From Pseudomonadota bacterium (lineage in GTDB: Bacteria > Desulfobacterota > Desulfobacteria > Desulfobacterales > RPRI01): a DNA stretch of 7,513 bases. A program made the position numbers and the translations under genes. The notes under the pieces are model-generated. The model had not been told where the DNA came from and searched no databases. It was given only the letters and a program-made list of their open reading frames with translations. Positions 1-5,451 of this stretch are shown one piece after another (positions within the stretch are counted from its first letter, which is position 1; every line of letters starts with the position of its first letter). The stretch lies in assembly GCA_018830925.1 (NCBI GenBank), contig JAHJRK010000409.1:1-7513 (forward strand), given 5' to 3'.

Positions 1-9
1 CGTCGATAA

Positions 10-225
10 CCGGCACATCTCATTTTTTCTTTATTCACTCCTGCACATTACGAAAGGAAAGCTATAGGCGGTTCTTCAACAGCAAAGGGTATAGAGGAAT
101 ATCTCATTCTTCTGAGTATCTGCGAAACATTGCGGCCTAGAAATGCCGTTTTTCTGAAGTTTCTCATATCGGGAGCTACCGATATCGACAAGTTTCCTGA
201 AACGAAAACGAAGAGACCAGCTTGA
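10..225 (+). pseudogene. IS66-like transposase C-terminal remnant
   Basis: One frame is open from position 10 to the TGA at 223-225, with no start codon that makes sense. Its last ~50 residues (segments such as GIEEYLILLSICETL, FLKFLISGATDIDKF) resemble the extreme C-terminus of a subgroup of IS66-type DDE transposases, where a YLxLLxIxxT segment precedes a FLKFLLSG-D-D-F ending. A neighbouring frame also carries a plausible FFNSKG stretch at about 70-90, which suggests a frameshift. A stop at 7-9 closes the frame upstream, so no catalytic domain is present in the window. I read it as a dead insertion-sequence fragment that may continue left. The family match is from memory of the motif and is not a database result. 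The antisense frame through the same bases is a shadow. Confidence 0.5.
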
Positions 226-250
226 CAATACATCAAACATGATGTATATA
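222..250 (+). promoter_or_regulatory. sigma70 promoter of the higBA-like operon
   Basis: A perfect -35 TTGACA (222-227) is followed by exactly 17 bp and a -10 TATATA (245-250, 5 of 6 to consensus). Predicted transcription starts near 256-258. That leaves only about 5 nt before the ATG at 262 but about 17 nt before the TTG at 274, which helps choose the toxin start. The -35 box overlaps the stop codon of the transposase remnant. Confidence 0.85.
228..247. promoter_or_regulatory. palindromic operator over the TA promoter
   Basis: ATACATCA (228-235) and TGATGTAT (240-247) are perfect inverted 8-bp arms separated by AACA. The dyad fills the -35/-10 spacer and enters the -10 box, so a dimer bound here would block RNA polymerase. 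The likely ligand is the HTH antitoxin encoded at 630-926, alone or with the toxin, giving the autoregulation normal for TA operons. The dyad is seen directly; the binder is inferred. Confidence 0.75.
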
Positions 251-273
251 ACAACTGTGGCATGGAGGCGTGC

Positions 274-633
274 TTGTACAATATAGTCTTCTATACAGCT
301 ATGCGGGGAGGTTCACCGCTTGATGACTTTCTTGATGGATTGGACAAAAAGTTACGGGCTAAAGTGGCTGCGTATCTGTCACTCTTGGAAGAGCAAGGGC
401 CGAATCTTAAGCGCCCCTATGCTGATATTGTCAGGGGTAAAATAAGAGAATTGAGAATACATCATAGCTTGAACCAGTACCGCATTCTCTATTTCTTCCA
501 GGTATTTGATCAGATTGTGTTGGTACACGCATTTTCCAAAAAAACACAGCAACTGAAAGAGAAGGATATTGACTTAGCGGAGAAACGCATGAAAGATTGG
601 ATGCGGAGGTTCCCTGCGGGAGGTGAAATATGA
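274..633 (+). CDS. higB: HigB/RelE-like toxin (phage Gp49-like family)
   Basis: A 119-aa protein of the Gp49-like/HigB branch of the RelE superfamily. These are small ribosome-dependent mRNA endonucleases that cut translated mRNA. Family hallmarks are visible: the N-terminal YNIVFY strand, RGGSP then DDFLDGL (residues 11-23), a basic IRELR segment (57-61), QYRILYFF (68-75), and the closing VHAFSKKTQ (84-92) followed by DIDLAEKR. The start needs care. The ATG at 262 has no Shine-Dalgarno and would lie about 5 nt from the transcription start, whereas TTG at 274 has GGAGG at 264-268 with a 5-nt spacing and gives the usual family N-terminus; I prefer 274. The stop overlaps the antitoxin ATG (ATGA, 630-633), so the two are translationally coupled. 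Toxin-first order is typical of higBA loci. The exact symbol is a family-level assignment. Confidence 0.88.
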   Translation: MYNIVFYTAMRGGSPLDDFLDGLDKKLRAKVAAYLSLLEEQGPNLKRPYADIVRGKIRELRIHHSLNQYRILYFFQVFDQIVLVHAFSKKTQQLKEKDIDLAEKRMKDWMRRFPAGGEI

Positions 634-926
634 AAAAAGACAAAGTCCGGACATTCCAAAGCAGATTGCGGGAAGACATCAAAGATCCCGAGTTCAAAAC
701 GCATTACCAGGAAGAGAGGCAAGCTCTCAAGCTGGCAATGAAGATTGCGGAGCTACGAAATAAGAAGGGCTTATCGCAACAGCAACTGGCAGAGCTAATG
801 GGAACCAGCCAGCAGGCGATTTCGAGGATCGAGAGCGGTGAGTATGAGGGCTTCACGCTCAAAACCCTGGAAAAGATTGCCGAAGCAACCGGGATGCGGG
901 TTAAAATCGAGTTCGTTGCTGCATAA
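630..926 (+). CDS. higA: HigA-like XRE-family antitoxin
   Basis: A 98-aa protein with a Cro/CI-type helix-turn-helix in its C-terminal half. AMKIAELRNKKGLSQ leads in at residues 36-50, QQLAELMG (51-58) is the second helix, and SQQAISRIESG (60-70) is the recognition helix. It ends in a short basic/hydrophobic tail (MRVKIEFVAA). The N-terminal ~35 residues are charged and are the likely toxin-neutralising part. Function: binds and neutralises the toxin encoded immediately upstream and represses the operon, most likely through the palindrome at 228-247. Its ATG overlaps the toxin stop by 4 nt and is preceded by GGAGGTGA (619-626), a strong ribosome binding site inside the toxin gene. The length and HTH position fit HigA antitoxins of the Gp49-type pairs. 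Confidence 0.9.
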   Translation: MKKDKVRTFQSRLREDIKDPEFKTHYQEERQALKLAMKIAELRNKKGLSQQQLAELMGTSQQAISRIESGEYEGFTLKTLEKIAEATGMRVKIEFVAA

Positions 927-1200
927 ACCTGTCATCTTGAACCGGCACAGCGAGCGCTAACCCCGTCCGCTCTGCGGCAGGGAGCTTCAAATATGTTATC
1001 ATACGTTCCTGATACGGGTACTTTAATTCATCACAATAACCCTTCAGCAACCTTTTTCGGGAAAACGCAATTTACGGCGTTTATTTAACATTGGATTATA
1101 ATGCCTCTGCTTTTGCACATACAGCGAAAAATGGACGATTTGAACGGATGGAAGATGCAGTCTTGACCTGAAATATAAAACAACACAGCAGAGATAAAAT
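927..1200. other. intergenic region with no intact gene
   Basis: No convincing gene or terminator is seen here. A small GC hairpin occurs at 967-977 (CCGC, TCT, GCGG) without a following T-run. A TATAAT at 1097-1102 could be a -10 box for the gene at 1201, but no good -35 lies 16-18 bp upstream. A frame open from 1040 to the TGA at 1169-1171 encodes about 43 residues without a start (containing LDYNASAFAHTAKNGRF). It looks more protein-like than random sequence, but I cannot name a family; it may be a gene fragment. Confidence 0.4.
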
Positions 1201-1962
1201 ATGAATCTTCGCAGAATTATCATACATACTTTTTTTTATATGCTGTATTTTTTTCATAAAATTACAGGGTCAGGTTCTTTCGGCCGCTATGAGGCGGAGT
1301 ATATCTCAGATCCCATTCAAACCGGCGGCAATCCGCTTAAAGCCGCGCTTTTAAAGCACCATGTGAAGCAATATCATGAAGCATCCTGCTCGGTTGCAAC
1401 CCTTGTTTCGGTCGTAAACGCATTAAGGGAGAAGCAGGGAGGCAACCTTGTCCCCATCAGTCAGAGGGATATCCTTGAAAAAGTCAGAACGGCAAAATGG
1501 AAAGAAAGAATGAGTGAAAAGGGAGACAACGGGAAGCGCGGCCTCCCGCTGCCTCTTCTTGGCGAGATCGTGAAAAGCAGTCTCGATGCCTACGGAATAG
1601 AGTATAAAGAGATTGAAACAATCGAGGCCCAAAAAAAGTCCAGTCTGTCAGAAAAAATAAAAGAAGACCTCAGAAACAGGCTACTTGATTTTGAAACCAA
1701 GGGCAGCTGCCTGATTATCGCCCACTTCGACCAGGGAGCGTTTCTCCGGACATTGAACATACCCCACATTTCACCTGTCGGCGGCTTTGATACGACAAAC
1801 GGAGATGTCACCATTCTCGATGTGGACCCTCAGCAGGAAAAGCCGTACAAAATTTCTTTTGACACATTCTGCAAAGGGATCTTCAGCAACTACCATCATG
1901 TTTTAAAACTGTTCGGCTACAAAAGCGGCGGTTATATTTTTATAAAACTGACGGCTTCGTAA
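1201..1962 (+). CDS. phytochelatin-synthase-like cysteine peptidase
   Basis: A 253-aa member of the phytochelatin synthase family (papain-like fold). The plant enzyme transfers gamma-Glu-Cys units from glutathione; short bacterial relatives mainly hydrolyse glutathione to gamma-Glu-Cys plus Gly. The active-site set is present: Gln57, Cys63 (EASCSVATLVSVVNAL), His189 (HISPVGGFD) and Asp207 (TILDVD). The Gln-Cys gap of 6 and His-Asp gap of 18 equal those of Arabidopsis PCS1 (Q50/C56, H162/D180). The residue after the nucleophile is Ser where Gly is usual. The length matches bacterial one-domain forms; the plant Cys-rich C-terminal domain is absent. Residues 6-18 (IIIHTFFYMLYFF) after RR form a short hydrophobic segment, possibly a signal anchor placing it in membrane or periplasm. 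The start ATG has only a weak AGAGAT (1190-1195) 5 nt upstream. No metal transporter or glutathione gene is adjacent, so the substrate is open. Confidence 0.85.
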   Translation: MNLRRIIIHTFFYMLYFFHKITGSGSFGRYEAEYISDPIQTGGNPLKAALLKHHVKQYHEASCSVATLVSVVNALREKQGGNLVPISQRDILEKVRTAKWKERMSEKGDNGKRGLPLPLLGEIVKSSLDAYGIEYKEIETIEAQKKSSLSEKIKEDLRNRLLDFETKGSCLIIAHFDQGAFLRTLNIPHISPVGGFDTTNGDVTILDVDPQQEKPYKISFDTFCKGIFSNYHHVLKLFGYKSGGYIFIKLTAS

Positions 1963-1968
1963 AAAGTC
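1949..1968 (+). repeat. possible dispersed motif overlapping the gene end
   Basis: The segment around CGGCTTCGTAAAAAGTC contains the last codons and stop (TAA 1960-1962) of the phytochelatin-synthase-like gene and runs into the repeat element at 1981. It resembles a motif I associate with dispersed non-coding repeats in deltaproteobacterial genomes. Only one copy is in this window, so its repeat nature cannot be shown here. Confidence 0.25.
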
Positions 1969-1980
1969 ATTCTGTTGTTT

Positions 1981-2117
1981 TTTGACAGGATTAACAGGAT
2001 GTACAGGATGTTGCCTGCCGGCCGGAAATCCACCGCGGCGGACAATAAGTCCTTTTCGGGCCGCTCTTCCGGAGCGGCCTGATGCAGTTGATCCGTCAAA
2101 TCCTGTAAATCCTGTCA
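1981..2117. repeat. non-coding inverted-repeat element with ACAGGAT ends
   Basis: The left end holds three tandem 9-bp units, ACAGGATTA, ACAGGATGT and ACAGGATGT (1985-2011). The right end (2091-2117) is an imperfect inverted copy of the left: the 27-nt arms 1983-2009 and 2091-2117 match at about 22 of 27 positions when one is reverse-complemented. The ~80-bp interior is GC-rich, with CCGGCCGG and CCGCGG palindromes and a strong hairpin at 2059-2079. No open frame of note is present. The structure is that of a small MITE- or REP-like dispersed element inserted between two genes. Mobility is inferred; no target-site duplication was identified. Confidence 0.65.
2059..2079. repeat. GC-rich hairpin inside the repeat element
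   Basis: GGCCGCTC (2059-2066) and GAGCGGCC (2072-2079) are perfect 8-bp arms around a 5-nt loop. No T-run follows on either side, so it is not a standard intrinsic terminator, although it could attenuate read-through from the upstream gene. Confidence 0.7.
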
Positions 2118-2136
2118 GATAAGTTTTTAGCGAAAT

Positions 2137-3000
2137 ATGAATATACGGATAATCGACTGGAAAATTGTTTTACCGGCGGTGCTTTTTTACTTACTGACCT
2201 TACAGGAAGGATTGACTGGAATGAATGTTAAGGATTCAGAATCTGTTGATGTGCCGTATCCCATAATAGTTGCTCACAGGGGCGCATCGAAACATGCGCC
2301 GGAGAACACGATACCGGCTTTCAAGCTTGCATGGGAGGAGGGCGCTGACGCGATTGAGGGCGACTTTCAACTAACAAAAGACGGAGCAATCGTTTGCATA
2401 CACGATAAAGATACAAAGAGAGTATCCGGGGTAAAGAAGGTCGTTGAAGACACAACACTGGAAGAATTGCGGAAGCTGGATGCAGGATCGTGGTTTGGAG
2501 AAAAATGGCGGGGAACTCAAATTCCATTGATTTCAGAAGTGTTTGCAACCATTCCCGCCGGCAAAAAAATATATATCGAAATCAAAAGCGGACCGGAAAT
2601 CCTGTCAAAGCTGTTTGAAGAACTATCCGAATCGGGGTTGAAAAAGAATCAGGTCATCGTTATCTCTTTTGATAAGGATATGATACGTAATTTCAAGAGC
2701 AAAGATCCGGGTATAAAAGCATCCTGGTTATCGGATTTTAAGAAAGGTAAATTTTCTGGCAAAACAGAGCCTTCTTTAAACGAAGTAATTGATGTTCTCA
2801 GGCAAACAGGAGCAGACGGATTCAGCTCAACCCATAAGATTATTGACGATTCTTTCATTAAGGCTATACAAAGTGAAGGCTTTGAATACCATGTGTGGAC
2901 TGTTGATGATCCTGAAACAGCAAAAAGGTTCAAAAGGTTAGGCGCCAAATCCATTACAACCAACGTTCCGGGTTATATAAGGCAAAACCTGACCGATTGA
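2137..3000 (+). CDS. glycerophosphodiester phosphodiesterase
   Basis: A 287-aa GDPD-family enzyme (TIM barrel, metal-dependent) that hydrolyses glycerophosphodiesters to glycerol-3-phosphate and an alcohol. Motifs in order: AHRGASKHAPENT (46-58, with His47, Arg48, Glu56), the metal pair Glu74/Asp76 in EGDFQLTKDG, HD at 89-90 (second catalytic His), YIEIK (146-150, metal Glu148), HVWTVDDPE (252-260), and ITTNVPGYI near the end. The last motif has Thr-Asn where the family often has Thr-Asp. Residues 9-28 (KIVLPAVLFYLLTLQEGLTG) look like a signal peptide or anchor, so a periplasmic GlpQ/UgpQ-like lipid-degradation role is likely. ATG 2137 has no clear Shine-Dalgarno. ATG 2221 has AGGAAGG (2204-2210) 10 nt upstream and would give a cytoplasmic form; I keep 2137 because the added segment is so signal-like. 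It converges with the minus-strand ATPase operon 46 bp away. Confidence 0.92.
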   Translation: MNIRIIDWKIVLPAVLFYLLTLQEGLTGMNVKDSESVDVPYPIIVAHRGASKHAPENTIPAFKLAWEEGADAIEGDFQLTKDGAIVCIHDKDTKRVSGVKKVVEDTTLEELRKLDAGSWFGEKWRGTQIPLISEVFATIPAGKKIYIEIKSGPEILSKLFEELSESGLKKNQVIVISFDKDMIRNFKSKDPGIKASWLSDFKKGKFSGKTEPSLNEVIDVLRQTGADGFSSTHKIIDDSFIKAIQSEGFEYHVWTVDDPETAKRFKRLGAKSITTNVPGYIRQNLTD

Positions 3001-3045
3001 ATCTTACGGTCTGAACTTTCATATTCTCCACGCATTTTTCAGCTT

Positions 3046-5448
3046 TTATTTTTTCGACCGCTCTTCAATCCGTTTAACAACGTCCATTGCCACCTCTCGG
3101 ATTTCAATCGCGGTTTTTACCTCTTCGCCAACGTATAGCTTCAGCCCTACAACAAGAGGTTCCAGATGTTTTTGCGCTTCAGAGTTAAGGAGAAGATCAA
3201 GCGCTTTTTTTGCCTGCCCCGATGCCGCAAGCGAGACGAACAACTCTATTGCATCTTCGATTGTTTTTTCAACACATGCTGTGTCCTGAATATACTTCGC
3301 AGCGTACGTTAAAGCTTCATTTCCTTTGCCTAGCCCGCTTAGGATGCAGGCCAATGTGTGATGAATATTTGCATTATCAGGTGATAAGATAATCGCTCTC
3401 CTTGCCCATTTTTCGGCCTCCGTAAGCGAGAGCAAACCCCTGTTTTGATAAAAAAGCCACGAAATGCTGTTCAGCAAGCTTGCGTGTTCCGGATTTTTTC
3501 CGATCATTTCCTCGGCGGTTTGCAGAACATCTTTAAGTCGTTCCGGTATGTTAAGTAACACCTTTAACTTCTCTTTCATGACCCTTTCAACCAGCTTACG
3601 GGTTGTTTCCTCCTTGTCATCGCCAAAACGTTTTATCATTTCATCGTAGACAACGATTGCCTCCTCAGATCGATTGAGTTTTATAAGGGCTACGCTTTTG
3701 TTAAACATGGCTCTTGCTACATGTTTTCGGATGTCGGGCTCCTTGTCATTGCTAAACTGGTTTATAATCTCGTCAAAGGCGGCAATTGCATCCTCTAATC
3801 GATTGAGTTGTCCGAGAGTTATGCCCTTGTTAACCATGGCAATTGCCACATGTTTCCGGATATCGGGCTCCTTGTCATTACCAAAATGTTTTATCATTTC
3901 ATCGAAGGCTGCAATTTCATCCTCAGATCGATTGAGTTGCTTAAGGGCTACTCTTTTGTTAACCATGGCAATTGCCACATGTTTCCGGATATCGGGCTCC
4001 TTGCCATCACCAAAACACTCTATTATCTCGTCAGAAGCTGCAATTATATCCTCTGCATCAGACGGTTCTTTGCTGTTAAGAGTAACTGTTTTTTCGGTCC
4101 CATCCCCCTGCATCTTAATATTTTGTAATGCTTTGGCTAAATAGGGCGATTCAAGGAAGTTTATCGGCGCGGAAACGATGATTTTCTCACGGAGTTTATC
4201 GTCCGGAATTTCATTTATTGTCTCAAGAAACGCAAGATAATGGTCCTGGCAGTGTTCCGGAGAAAGCCCGCATGCTTCCTCGGTTATCAGTTTTACGGCG
4301 GATTCCGGATCATACATGCTGACCATGAATTTCACTGCTGCTTTAACACGGTCGGCCGGTTTGCCGCGTCTGCGCATCAGGTAGTATATATTGTACATTC
4401 GCTCGGCCACCATGTACCATTTGGTTTTTTTGTCCTGTGCCTCCACAATCACGGCACCCCTGCCCACAAGTCTGCCCAGAAGCGAGCTGGTTTTGTTCAC
4501 ATCCAATCTGGCGGCTCTTGCCACATCCCGTGCGGTTGAGGCATTCCATAACTCTGCGAGAGAGAGATAAACTTTTCTTTCGATTACCGGAAGATTGTCC
4601 AGTTGGCTTTTAAAATATTCCGTGTGATCGTCAATTAAATCTATCAGGTCATCAAGAAGCTGTTTGAAGGAGCGGTGAGCGCTGAATATGGCGATGATGG
4701 TCAGTAGCCGAGGGTTTCCACCAGTAAGAATTCGAATGGGCCTGATCCGCTCACCGATTAATTTTTGCCCCGTGATGAGTTCCCAGATGCGGTTGCATTC
4801 ATCGTCATCGAGAGGTTTTAGTTCCTGCATCTTAAACATCTCGAACATTGCTTGGGATGAATTTTCGATGGTTTCAAATCGGCGTGTCGCGGTGGCAAGC
4901 AGCATCAGCCTTGGTTCATTCATCAGGGTGTGCCTAATCTTCCAAGCTTCCTCATCGCTGGTCAGATCGCCAAACAGCATGTTTAGATTTTCGACGATCA
5001 GAAGAATCCTTTTGCCTTGACTGTCTGCAAAATCCAACAGCTGAGCGAGGGCGCGATCCCCCAGCCTTTGGTGATCGGTTTCATCTTTCAGCTCATCATA
5101 AATGCGCCCCCACTTTTCATCGCCGGTTTGCTCGGAAAGATGAAACAGTGCCTCAAGCCAGAACTCGCCGGCCGACACTACCTCATAGCTTTCTTCTGAA
5201 AAGATCAGGGGATGCCAGAGCTCGGACAATTCCTTGGTTCTTTGGATTTCAGCGGCCGCGCGAAGCACCAGCGTGGTCTTTCCGCTGCCCCGCGGACCGA
5301 TGATGAGCACGTGCTGATTTGAATCCGTCACGTTTTCTCTGATGACTCGAATGATCAGACCGAGGTCTGCATGCCGTACCGCAAAGTTTCCAACAAGATC
5401 TTCCTCGGAAAGAAAAGAAGGGTTGTATTTCATGAAACGTTTGGCCAT
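3046..5448 (-). CDS. P-loop ATPase with winged helix and TPR array
   Basis: An 800-aa protein, second gene of the leftward operon. The N-terminal AAA+/STAND-like NTPase has Walker A GPRGSGKTT (51-59), Walker B RILLIVENLN (147-156, Glu153-Asn154 in place of Asp-Glu), a sensor-1-like LMLLATATRR (181-190) and LTGGNPRLL (241-249), the GGxP motif of archaeal-ATPase/STAND proteins. A winged-helix-like region follows (about 285-350). The C-terminal half is helical repeats: a 43-residue TPR-type unit occurs three times almost identically (483-611), with a degenerate fourth (612-630) and divergent TPR-like helices at about 657-755. The ATG is preceded by AGGAGG (minus strand, 5463-5458) with a 9-nt gap, inside the end of the upstream gene, whose stop lies 3 bp before. 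No nuclease, TIR, protease or membrane segment was recognised. A role as ATP-driven sensor or scaffold using the TPRs to bind a partner is inference. Confidence 0.85.
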   Translation of the reverse strand: MAKRFMKYNPSFLSEEDLVGNFAVRHADLGLIIRVIRENVTDSNQHVLIIGPRGSGKTTLVLRAAAEIQRTKELSELWHPLIFSEESYEVVSAGEFWLEALFHLSEQTGDEKWGRIYDELKDETDHQRLGDRALAQLLDFADSQGKRILLIVENLNMLFGDLTSDEEAWKIRHTLMNEPRLMLLATATRRFETIENSSQAMFEMFKMQELKPLDDDECNRIWELITGQKLIGERIRPIRILTGGNPRLLTIIAIFSAHRSFKQLLDDLIDLIDDHTEYFKSQLDNLPVIERKVYLSLAELWNASTARDVARAARLDVNKTSSLLGRLVGRGAVIVEAQDKKTKWYMVAERMYNIYYLMRRRGKPADRVKAAVKFMVSMYDPESAVKLITEEACGLSPEHCQDHYLAFLETINEIPDDKLREKIIVSAPINFLESPYLAKALQNIKMQGDGTEKTVTLNSKEPSDAEDIIAASDEIIECFGDGKEPDIRKHVAIAMVNKRVALKQLNRSEDEIAAFDEMIKHFGNDKEPDIRKHVAIAMVNKGITLGQLNRLEDAIAAFDEIINQFSNDKEPDIRKHVARAMFNKSVALIKLNRSEEAIVVYDEMIKRFGDDKEETTRKLVERVMKEKLKVLLNIPERLKDVLQTAEEMIGKNPEHASLLNSISWLFYQNRGLLSLTEAEKWARRAIILSPDNANIHHTLACILSGLGKGNEALTYAAKYIQDTACVEKTIEDAIELFVSLAASGQAKKALDLLLNSEAQKHLEPLVVGLKLYVGEEVKTAIEIREVAMDVVKRIEERSKK
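3616..4002 (-). repeat. three 129-bp tandem coding repeats (TPR units)
   Basis: Three consecutive 129-bp units at 4002-3874, 3873-3745 and 3744-3616 encode 43-residue TPR-type repeats, each beginning KEPDIRKHVA and containing NK, LNR and AFDE-like helices. Units 1 and 2 are the most alike: a block of 48 bp (3827-3874 and 3956-4003) is identical, including third codon positions. A degenerate fourth unit follows (KEETTRKLVERV) and a partial unit precedes. DNA-level identity points to recent duplication or gene conversion within the array. Confidence 0.9.
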
Positions 5449-5451
5449 GGC

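Noticed and set aside
48..281. 77-codon minus-strand frame at the left end
   Set aside because: It is antisense to the transposase-like frame and runs through the TA promoter and toxin start; no family resemblance.
2059..2079. Strong GC hairpin as an intrinsic terminator of the phytochelatin-synthase-like gene
   Set aside because: No T-tract follows the stem in either orientation, and it is central to the inverted-repeat element.
2991..3011. GACCG/CGGTC pair at the end of the GDPD gene as a terminator
   Set aside because: Only a 5-bp stem with an 11-nt loop and no adjacent T-run; too weak to call.
3674..4144. 156-codon plus-strand frame with an internally repeated protein sequence
   Set aside because: Its repeats are simply the antisense reading of the 129-bp TPR units of the minus-strand ATPase.
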